NCBI RefSeq assembly: GCF_017254865.1
Contig: NZ_JAFKCV010000003.1
Coordinates: forward strand, 186,001-250,000
Length of the DNA: 64,000 nucleotides
Direction of reading: 5' to 3'
DNA from: Bowmanella dokdonensis
GTDB taxonomy: Bacteria > Pseudomonadota > Gammaproteobacteria > Enterobacterales > Alteromonadaceae
Below, piece after piece: positions 57,960-64,000 of this stretch; position 1 is the first letter of the stretch; each line of letters begins with the position of its first letter. Under the pieces are notes generated by a model that saw only the letters and a list, made by a program, of their open reading frames with translations, did not search any database and was not told the origin of the DNA. The translations under genes were made by a program, and so were the position numbers.

Positions 57960-59393
57960 CTAATTGGGGATAAATTGGCCGACACCCAGGGTGTCTGGCT
58001 GGCTGTGGGCCTGCTTCTGGATGATGGATTGCGGGGTCACGCTGACGCGCAGGCCCATCTCTGCCTCTCGCCGAAGCACCTCACCACGCAGTGAGTTGGC
58101 AAACACATCGACAATATTCACATCCACAAACTCGCCAATCATATCCGGGCTGCCTTCGAAGTTAACCACCCGATTGTTTTCGGTGCGGCCGGACAACTCC
58201 ATGGGATTCTTCTTCGAGGGCCCTTCCACCAGGATACGTTGTTCGCTGCCCAGCATATTGCGTGCAATGTTCATGGCCTGCTGACTGATACGCTGTTGCA
58301 ATAAGTATAGGCGCTGCTTCTTGGTTTCTTCACTCACATCATCGGGCAGATCGGCCGCCGGTGTGCCTGGACGGGCGCTGTAGATAAAGCTGAAACTCAG
58401 ATCGAAGCCGATGGCCTGGATCAGATCCATAGTGGCCTGGAAATCTTCATCCGTCTCGCCGGGGAAGCCGATGATAAAGTCAGATGACATGCTCAGATTG
58501 GGGCGAACCTTTTTCAGGCGACGAATTCTGGATTTGTATTCGATGGCCGTATGGCCACGTTTCATCTGGGTCAGGATACGATCTGAACCGCTTTGCACGG
58601 GGAGATGCAGATGATCCACCAGTTCCGGAATATGGGCATAGGCTTCGATAATATCGTCGGTAAACTCTACCGGATGGCTGGTGGTGTAACGGATCCGGTC
58701 AATGCCGTCGATGGCGGCGACCAGGTGCAGCAGCTCGGCAAAGGTACAGACACTGCCGTCATGGTTGGCGCCACGATAAGCGTTGACATTCTGGCCCAAC
58801 AGGTTGACTTCCCGCACCCCTTGCTCGGCCAATTGGGCAATCTCGAAAATTACGTCATCGGCCGGCCGGCTGACTTCCTCACCCCGGGTGTAAGGCACCA
58901 CACAGAAGCTGCAATACTTTGAACAGCCCTCCATGATGGAAACAAACGCCGTGGGACCCTCGGCCCGGGGCTCAGGCAGGCGATCAAACTTCTCGATTTC
59001 CGGGAAGCTGATATCCACCACCGGCGAACGATCTCCTTTGACCTGGTTAATCATCTCAGGCAGACGATGCAGGGTCTGGGGACCGAATACGATATCCACA
59101 TAGGGTGCGCGGTCACGAATATGGTTCCCTTCCTGAGAAGCCACACAACCGCCCACGCCGATAATCAGATCCGGATTGGTTTTCTTCAGTGTTTTCCAGC
59201 GGCCCAACTGGTGAAACACCTTCTCCTGGGCTTTTTCGCGAATGGAACAGGTATTGAGCAGGATGACATCCGCGTCTTCAGGGTTGTCGGTGGCCTGATA
59301 ACCATGGGTGGAGTCCAGCAGGTCGGCCATCTTTTCCGAGTCGTACTCGTTCATCTGGCAACCCCAGGTCTTAATGAAAAGTTTCTTGCTCAT
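57960..59393 (-). CDS. miaB: tRNA-2-methylthio-N6-dimethylallyladenosine synthase
   Basis: Radical SAM methylthiotransferase modifying A37 of tRNAs. The 477-residue protein has the N-terminal cluster cysteines 12, 49 and 83, the radical SAM motif CSKYCSFC (157, 161, 164) and a C-terminal TRAM domain; numbering equals E. coli MiaB. It heads miaB-ybeZ-ybeY-corC-lnt and faces away from the EamA gene's end. Confidence 0.98.
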   Translation of the reverse strand: MSKKLFIKTWGCQMNEYDSEKMADLLDSTHGYQATDNPEDADVILLNTCSIREKAQEKVFHQLGRWKTLKKTNPDLIIGVGGCVASQEGNHIRDRAPYVDIVFGPQTLHRLPEMINQVKGDRSPVVDISFPEIEKFDRLPEPRAEGPTAFVSIMEGCSKYCSFCVVPYTRGEEVSRPADDVIFEIAQLAEQGVREVNLLGQNVNAYRGANHDGSVCTFAELLHLVAAIDGIDRIRYTTSHPVEFTDDIIEAYAHIPELVDHLHLPVQSGSDRILTQMKRGHTAIEYKSRIRRLKKVRPNLSMSSDFIIGFPGETDEDFQATMDLIQAIGFDLSFSFIYSARPGTPAADLPDDVSEETKKQRLYLLQQRISQQAMNIARNMLGSEQRILVEGPSKKNPMELSGRTENNRVVNFEGSPDMIGEFVDVNIVDVFANSLRGEVLRREAEMGLRVSVTPQSIIQKQAHSQPDTLGVGQFIPN

Positions 59394-59483
59394 ACGGCCC
59401 TAAAGGTAAAAAAGGAAGGAGCGCAATCCTTCCTGTTATGGAATCAAAACTGAGCCGGGTATTTTACCGCCACTGGCGCCCAG

Positions 59484-60335
59484 TTACCAGAGCCAGCGCT
59501 GGCGGATGGTCAGGTTGGCGGCCCAGACAATCAACAAGGTGCCGGCAATCAGGCCCACTGAGACGGGTTCCTGCCAGAACCAGTAGCCCAGAAAAGCAGC
59601 AAACAGCACGCTGCTGTATGTCAGCAGACCAATTCTGACCGGTGACGCCAATTGAAAGGCTTTGGTCATCAGCAGTTGCCCTATTGCCGCCATCAGGCCC
59701 ATCAGCGCCAGCCACGGCCAGGTATTGGCGGGCATGGGTTGCCAGTTAATCAGAAAGGGAACCAAAGACACCAGGGTGGCCAGGCCGGTGAAATAGAACA
59801 CGATGCGCGATGGCGGCTCTGAGCCGGACAGCTTGCGGATAGTGCACTTGGTAAAGGCCACCAGAGTGGCGCAGATCAGGGCCAGCAGCACAAAGAGGTT
59901 CATGCCTTCGCCCTGGGGCCTGAGCACAAAAGCGGCGCCGATAAAGCCAAGTCCTATAGCCATCATACTTTTGTGGCTGATGAGTTCCTTAAGCCAGACC
60001 CGGCTGATGATAGGGATGATAAAAGGCGCCACCAGCAGCGCCATCATGGCCTGGGCCAGAGGCAGGTTGGCCAGGACGTAAAAAAAGCAGTACATGGCAA
60101 CCAGGCCGGAGGTGGAACGCAGCAGATGCAGGCCCAGATAGTCTGTTTTAAGACCGACCATACCCACCCGCAGGATCCATGGCGCGAAGACCAGCAGGGC
60201 AAAGAGATTGCGAAAGAACACCAGCTGTGACTGGTTGAGATAAACACTCAGGTATTTGACCAGTGCACCGACACCGGCAAACAAGGCTTCGGCCAGTACC
60301 AGGCAGCAAGCGCCCACAAACAGCGGTGAGGACAT
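59484..60335 (-). CDS. EamA/DMT family transporter
   Basis: A 283-residue inner-membrane protein with ten predicted helices and two EamA repeats (FFRNLFALLVFAPW, LPLAQAMMALLVAPFIIPI; LLMTKAFQLASPVRIGLLTY). It resembles the RhaT/YdcZ-like DMT exporters. It lies upstream of miaB in the same direction, with a 90-base gap, and is an insertion into the miaB-ubiF pair of E. coli. Substrate unknown. Confidence 0.9.
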   Translation of the reverse strand: MSSPLFVGACCLVLAEALFAGVGALVKYLSVYLNQSQLVFFRNLFALLVFAPWILRVGMVGLKTDYLGLHLLRSTSGLVAMYCFFYVLANLPLAQAMMALLVAPFIIPIISRVWLKELISHKSMMAIGLGFIGAAFVLRPQGEGMNLFVLLALICATLVAFTKCTIRKLSGSEPPSRIVFYFTGLATLVSLVPFLINWQPMPANTWPWLALMGLMAAIGQLLMTKAFQLASPVRIGLLTYSSVLFAAFLGYWFWQEPVSVGLIAGTLLIVWAANLTIRQRWLW

Positions 60336-60414
60336 AGGAAATCGGTCTGTTACTGGGAGTCAAATGGAGCGCCAGTATAACAGAGCCCGACGGGGCCATA
60401 CAGCCACCGGGTGC

Positions 60415-60449
60415 AGGTAAAAAGACTGCCGGGCAATACCTCTGCCCGG
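60415..60449 (-). terminator. Terminator after the small periplasmic protein gene
   Basis: CCGGGCA and TGCCCGG (60429-60449) pair over a 7-base loop; on the minus strand the stem is followed by CAGTCTTTTTA. Confidence 0.65.
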
Positions 60450-60466
60450 ACAGCCAGGGAGAGATC

Positions 60467-60754
60467 TTATTCGGTCGAAGGTAATGCCTGTTTGTGAACA
60501 GGCAGGTAGGCGGCCAGCAGCTTGTGACTGCCAAATTCCTCAAGGTTTTCTGTCACCTGGTCTTGTATATCCCTATCCAGATCATCTCTGAGTGATTGCT
60601 CGCATTGGAGATAGTTGAACTGCACCAGATCGATTTGGGTGTCCAGGTGGTAGGTAAAGGTATGCCGGCTGAATTCCTGTGTATCGGCAACAGCCAAATG
60701 GCTGGCAAGCAACAGGCCTGCAATAGTCAGGAAAGTATGGGTACAATTTCGCAT
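60467..60754 (-). CDS. Small exported hypothetical protein
   Basis: A 95-residue precursor with a signal peptide (about 1-24, LLLASHLAVA-D) and an acidic, soluble mature part of about 70 residues with one cysteine. I do not recognise the family. A good ribosome-binding site (GGAGG) precedes the ATG and a terminator follows, so expression is likely. It lies between the EamA gene and ubiF. Confidence 0.65.
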   Translation of the reverse strand: MRNCTHTFLTIAGLLLASHLAVADTQEFSRHTFTYHLDTQIDLVQFNYLQCEQSLRDDLDRDIQDQVTENLEEFGSHKLLAAYLPVHKQALPSTE

Positions 60755-60956
60755 AGGGCCTCCGTCTGGTTTTAGATACAGCTGGCATATGGGGAGTAAG
60801 TCGCCGGGAGTGACGACAAAGTCTGTTTCAGGTTGTTACAAACTGTGTCCTGAGGGTACCTGGTAGTGCCTGGCGGTATATTCCTCAGGCCTGCTGGCAG
60901 GACAGTGGGCAACTCATGCTATGCTTTGCGAAAATCAGTTGGGATGATCATCGGGG

Positions 60957-62120
60957 ATGGATAGATTCGACTTATTGGTAGTGGGCGGCAATATGGTCGG
61001 AGCCGCACTGGCCCTGGGTGCAGCCAGGCAGGGGTATAGTGTTGGGTTGATAGAGCCCGCCCCCCCCGCGGCCTATGACGCTGCCCGGCGGCCCGACATC
61101 AGGGTTTCGGCCCTCAGTCTTGCCTCCGGACGACTGCTGGATAAACTGGGCGCCTGGGCGCATATCAGCAAGTTGCGCCTGTGTCCTTACACTAGGCTGG
61201 CAGTCTGGGAAGACTCGGGCCGCACGGACTTCAGTGCAGCAGAGGTAGGTGAACCCCACCTGGGTCATATCATTGAAAATACCCTGGTCCAGCTTGGGTT
61301 GTATCAGGCCTTGTCAAAGTGCGATGGAGTCAGGCATTTTGTCAGTCCACTTCAAAGGGTGCTCAGCACTAAGATGCCGGAGGTGCAGCTGGCCGATGGG
61401 AGTCACCTGTCAGCCGGTTTGCTGGTCGGTGCCGATGGCGCCCGTTCGCAGGTTCGTCAACAACTGGGTATCGCTACCCAGGGCTGGCAATATGCTCAGC
61501 AGGCGCTGGCTGTGTCGGTGCGCACAAACCATCCCCAGCAGGATATTACCTGGCAGCAGTTTACCCCGGACGGACCCAGGGCTTTTTTACCCCTTTACGA
61601 CGGCTATGCTTCGCTGGTCTGGTATGACAGCGCCAAACAGGTAAACCAACTGAAAAATTTATCGGACCAGGCATTGAGGGCTGCCGTTATCCAGGCGTTT
61701 CCCGAGCAACTGGTGGATTTTGAGGTGCTGGAAAGGGCCAGTTTTTCGCTGACTCGAATGCATGCCCGTCACTATGTAAAAGATCATTGCCTGCTGGTGG
61801 GGGATGCAGCCCACACCATCAATCCGCTGGCGGGGCAGGGGGCCAATCTCGGCTTTAAGGATGTGGCCTGCCTGCTTGCGGTGCTTGAGGACAACAGTTG
61901 GCTTGAAAATCCGACCCAGTTGCCCGCCCTGCTCAGACGGTACGAGCGGCAAAGACGACGGGACAATGTGTTGATGATGTCTGCCATGGATGCCCTGTAT
62001 GCGGGGTTCAGTAACCGTATCGGTCCGCTGAAACTGGCCCGTAACCTGGTTCTTGGCCTGGCGCAGCGCAGCGGCCTGCTGAAAAAACAGGTTACCCGCT
62101 ATGCTATGGGGCTTAACTAG
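60957..62120 (+). CDS. ubiF: UbiF-like ubiquinone-biosynthesis FAD monooxygenase
   Basis: FAD-dependent aromatic hydroxylase of the UbiH/UbiF/UbiI family, acting on the ubiquinone ring at the inner membrane. The 387-residue protein has the Rossmann motif VVGGNMVGAALALGAA, VGADGARSQVR, and LVGDAAHTINPLAGQGANLGFKD, the FAD ribityl site. Position near miaB and next to a tRNA Gln/Leu cluster, as for E. coli ubiF, suggests the C6 (demethoxyubiquinone) step; the sequence alone does not separate the family members. Confidence 0.9.
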   Translation: MDRFDLLVVGGNMVGAALALGAARQGYSVGLIEPAPPAAYDAARRPDIRVSALSLASGRLLDKLGAWAHISKLRLCPYTRLAVWEDSGRTDFSAAEVGEPHLGHIIENTLVQLGLYQALSKCDGVRHFVSPLQRVLSTKMPEVQLADGSHLSAGLLVGADGARSQVRQQLGIATQGWQYAQQALAVSVRTNHPQQDITWQQFTPDGPRAFLPLYDGYASLVWYDSAKQVNQLKNLSDQALRAAVIQAFPEQLVDFEVLERASFSLTRMHARHYVKDHCLLVGDAAHTINPLAGQGANLGFKDVACLLAVLEDNSWLENPTQLPALLRRYERQRRRDNVLMMSAMDALYAGFSNRIGPLKLARNLVLGLAQRSGLLKKQVTRYAMGLN

Positions 62121-62129
62121 TTGTCAGCT

Positions 62130-62178
62130 GACAGAAAAAATCTTACATATCAAATTGATAGGTAAAGATTTTTCTGTC
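62130..62178. repeat. Long AT-rich palindrome between ubiF and the symporter gene
   Basis: A 49-base near-perfect inverted repeat. GACAGAAAAA (62130-62139) pairs with TTTTTCTGTC (62169-62178), and the inner parts pair with two single-base bulges and one mismatch around a 5-base loop. It lies between convergent genes. It can act as a terminator on both strands (T-runs inside the stem arms), or be a repeat remnant. Confidence 0.7.
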
Positions 62179-62185
62179 TCACCTC

Positions 62186-63589
62186 TCACTTGTCCCAGAT
62201 GCCTCTTTCCGTGCTGCCCTGGATGTCACAGTTGCCTTCCTGGTATTCAGGGGTCCTGCCGGCTTTACGTTGTTCCAGGTAATCCCGGCTGACGGCCACA
62301 ATGGTGGGGTTCAGCCAGGCGATGGCGATGATATTGATCACTGTCATCAGGCCAAGGGCCATGTCCGCCATAGCCCACACGTGGGGCAGGGAGGCCATGG
62401 ATCCCCACAGGATCATGGCCAGGTAGCCTGCTGTGTAGCAGCCACGGCCAGCCCTGTTGTCCAGTTTGAACATATGCAGGTTGCTTTCGCCATAGGCGTA
62501 GTTAGCCACCACCGAGGTAAATGCAAACAGGCTGATGGCGGCTGCCACAAAGTCGTTGCCGCCGTTGCCCAGATGAAAGGCCATGGCATCCTGCGTCAGG
62601 CGGATACCTTCCATCTGTTCACTTTGCGAGCCGCCGGCCAATAAAATAATCATGGCGGTGCACGTACAGAGCACCATGGTATCCAGGAAAACGCCCAGCA
62701 TCTGCACATAGCCCTGGCTCGCCGGATGATTGGGGTTGGGGGTGGCACTGGCCGCTGCGTGGGGCACACTGCCCGAGCCGGCTTCGTTGGAGTATAGCCC
62801 GCGCTGGATACCGTGTTTTACCGCAGCACCAAAGGCGCCACCGGCCGCCTCATTCAGACCAAAAGCTGAGGTGAGGATGTTATATAGGAGCCCTGGCACT
62901 TGATCGAAATTGATCAGGGTGATGGCCAGGGCCACAAGTACATAGCTGATGCCCATAAAGGGCACCATCCACTCGGCAAAGCGGGCGATGCCGCGCAAGC
63001 CGCCGATGACGATAACGCCGGCCAGCAGAATAATGACGATGCCGGCGTCGAGGGTTGAAATACCATAGGCATGATTGAGGGCATCAGTGATGGAATTGGC
63101 CTGTACTGCGCTGAAAATAAAGCCGTATCCCATAAACAGGCAGAGGGAAAAGGTGATGGCCAGCCAGCGTTTGTTCAGCCCTTGCTGGATATAGTAGGCC
63201 GGTCCGCCACGGTATTCGCCTTTGACATCCTTGACCTTATATAGCTGGCCGAGCAGGCTTTCGGCAAAACCGGTGGCCATACCCAAAAAGGCGATGACCC
63301 ACATCCAGAAGATAGCGCCTGCGCCACCGAGCGAGATAGCCACGGCGACCCCGGCCAGGTTACCTGTGCCGACCCGCGCCGACAAACTGGTGCACAACGC
63401 CTGAAATGAGCTGATGCCGGCCTTATCACTCTTGCTGCTGCCCCTGAGCAGGCTGAACATATGGCGGAACTGAAAAATCTGAATGCCACCCAGGCGGACG
63501 CTGAACCAGACTCCGGCAATAACCAGCATGGCAATCAGCAGCCAGCCCCACAATACGCCGTTAACGGTGGATACCACTTGATGAATCAC
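62186..63589 (-). CDS. Sodium/alanine (AGCS) symporter
   Basis: A 467-residue inner-membrane transporter of the alanine/glycine:cation symporter family with about 11 helices. Family motifs are SARVGTGNLAGVAVAISLGGAGAIFWMW, NEAGSGSVPHAAA and ANYAYGESN. GTG at 63589 has AAGAG at proper spacing; a GTG two codons earlier is possible. The C-terminus is short and charged. It is convergent with ubiF and downstream of the tRNA cluster. Confidence 0.93.
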   Translation of the reverse strand: MIHQVVSTVNGVLWGWLLIAMLVIAGVWFSVRLGGIQIFQFRHMFSLLRGSSKSDKAGISSFQALCTSLSARVGTGNLAGVAVAISLGGAGAIFWMWVIAFLGMATGFAESLLGQLYKVKDVKGEYRGGPAYYIQQGLNKRWLAITFSLCLFMGYGFIFSAVQANSITDALNHAYGISTLDAGIVIILLAGVIVIGGLRGIARFAEWMVPFMGISYVLVALAITLINFDQVPGLLYNILTSAFGLNEAAGGAFGAAVKHGIQRGLYSNEAGSGSVPHAAASATPNPNHPASQGYVQMLGVFLDTMVLCTCTAMIILLAGGSQSEQMEGIRLTQDAMAFHLGNGGNDFVAAAISLFAFTSVVANYAYGESNLHMFKLDNRAGRGCYTAGYLAMILWGSMASLPHVWAMADMALGLMTVINIIAIAWLNPTIVAVSRDYLEQRKAGRTPEYQEGNCDIQGSTERGIWDK

Positions 63590-63694
63590 GAGCACTCTTT
63601 ATTATTATTGGACTTCTGGCCGCCTATACTGGCTTGAATAGGCCACCCTGTCCAGTGATGAGTAACCACTGAGGAGTGACAAAGGGCGGAAAAC

Positions 63695-63720
63695 AAAAAA
63701 GCCGCTCAATGAGCGGCCTT
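63695..63720 (-). terminator. Terminator of the tRNA Leu-Gln-Gln operon
   Basis: Minus strand GCCGCTC, loop ATT and GAGCGGC followed by TTTTTTG, 12 bases after the last tRNA-Gln. Sited before the alanine symporter gene. Confidence 0.88.
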
Positions 63721-63731
63721 TTTGCACAATA

Positions 63732-63806
63732 TGGCTGGGGTGGCTGGACTCGAACCAACGCATGGCGGGATCAAAACCCGCTGCCTTACCACTTGGCGAC
63801 ACCCCA
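63732..63806 (-). tRNA. tRNA-Gln (TTG), second in the array
   Basis: A 75-base gene: acceptor TGGGGTG / CACCCCA with discriminator and CCA; anticodon loop TTTTGAT with TTG; T-arm GGTTCGAGTCC. Identical to the copy at 63836-63910. Both lie behind tRNA-Leu. Confidence 0.97.
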
Positions 63807-63835
63807 ATTGTATAACGCGATCAACGGAAGGAGAT

Positions 63836-63910
63836 TGGCTGGGGTGGCTGGACTCGAACCAACGCATGGCGGGATCAAAACCCGCTGCCTTACCACTTGG
63901 CGACACCCCA
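63836..63910 (-). tRNA. tRNA-Gln (TTG), first in the array
   Basis: Identical in sequence to 63732-63806; the spacer between them is 29 bases. It begins 3 bases after the tRNA-Leu gene, so the primary transcript must be cut by RNases, to which the local rnt product also contributes. Confidence 0.97.
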
Positions 63911-63913
63911 ACA

Positions 63914-63998
63914 TGGTGCGGAAGGAGAGACTCGAACTCTCACGCCGTGAAGCACTGGAACCTAAATCCAGCGTGTCTACCAATTTCACCACTTCCGC
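63914..63998 (-). tRNA. tRNA-Leu (TAG)
   Basis: An 85-base class II tRNA with acceptor GCGGAAG / CTTCCGC and CCA, anticodon loop TTTAGGT holding TAG, and a long variable arm (GCTTCACGGCGT). It is complete, two bases inside the window end; further tRNA genes (such as tRNA-Met) are likely upstream, as in E. coli metT-leuW-glnU. Confidence 0.96.
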
Positions 63999-64000
63999 AA

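Noticed and set aside
63605-63992. Three short minus-strand frames, two of them sharing MSPSGKAAGFDPAMRWFESS
   Set aside because: They are translations of the tRNA-Gln and tRNA-Leu genes; the repeat is due to the duplicated tRNA.

Overview
The window reads as a stretch of chromosome from a marine or halotolerant gammaproteobacterium, most likely in the Alteromonadales. This rests on protein families and gene order, not on any database search. Pointers are a sodium-type flagellar protein (MotY) next to rnt, an NhaB antiporter, an Rnf/Rsx electron-transport operon, the gammaproteobacterial order hisGDCBHA-F-IE, a dsbB-nhaB-fadR block, and the miaB-phoH-ybeY-corC-lnt / ubiF / tRNA Gln-Gln-Leu neighbourhood. 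I see no prophage, plasmid functions, CRISPR array or intact insertion sequence.

Layout. 1-3.7 kb: end of ybaB, recR, htpG (heat-shock promoter), adk. 3.7-9.4 kb: an alpha/beta hydrolase, a secreted PPC-cyanophycinase-like protein, ibpA behind a sigma-32 promoter and a ROSE-type RNA thermometer, a DUF924 protein, a 2-oxoglutarate oxygenase, and the cybB-yceI pair. 9.5-16.8 kb: the complete histidine operon with a readable leader peptide (five His codons in a row) and attenuator. 17-20.6 kb: an orphan small protein, dsbB, nhaB and fadR. 20.7-26.4 kb: redox and iron genes (sodB, grxD, bfr, bfd, a 2-Cys peroxiredoxin), a universal-stress protein, rnt and motY with a FliA-type promoter. 26.6-34.4 kb: glpQ, gloA, nth and rsxEGDCBA. 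34.6-41.2 kb: csbD-like and mscS-like genes behind a sigma-54-type promoter, two identical tRNA-Asn genes with two strong promoters, a MATE exporter overlapping uvrB, and a LysR regulator. 41.3-50 kb: yeaH and prkA, an M3 lipoprotein peptidase, a divergent HxlR regulator/oxidoreductase pair, a membrane-anchored hydrolase and a GST. 50-64 kb: a MocR regulator facing an EamA exporter, a periplasmic amidohydrolase, the lnt-corC-ybeY-phoH-miaB operon, a second EamA exporter, ubiF, an Na+/alanine symporter and tRNA Leu-Gln-Gln.

Most of the window is core metabolism and stress response. The points I would look at again are: (i) two non-coding elements (26370-26641 and 50072-50168) with the same roughly 20-bp terminal inverted repeat, flanked by TA, each sitting between convergent genes and supplying the stop codons of both; (ii) a bacterioferritin that has lost three ferroxidase ligands but keeps the haem ligand; (iii) a cluster of DnaA-box-like sites around 36.4 kb; (iv) several readable regulatory sites (ROSE hairpin, his attenuator, sigma-32, sigma-28 and sigma-54 promoters, and perfect palindromes next to LysR and HxlR genes). 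No clearly new multi-gene system is visible. The repeat-element family is the best candidate for something undescribed.
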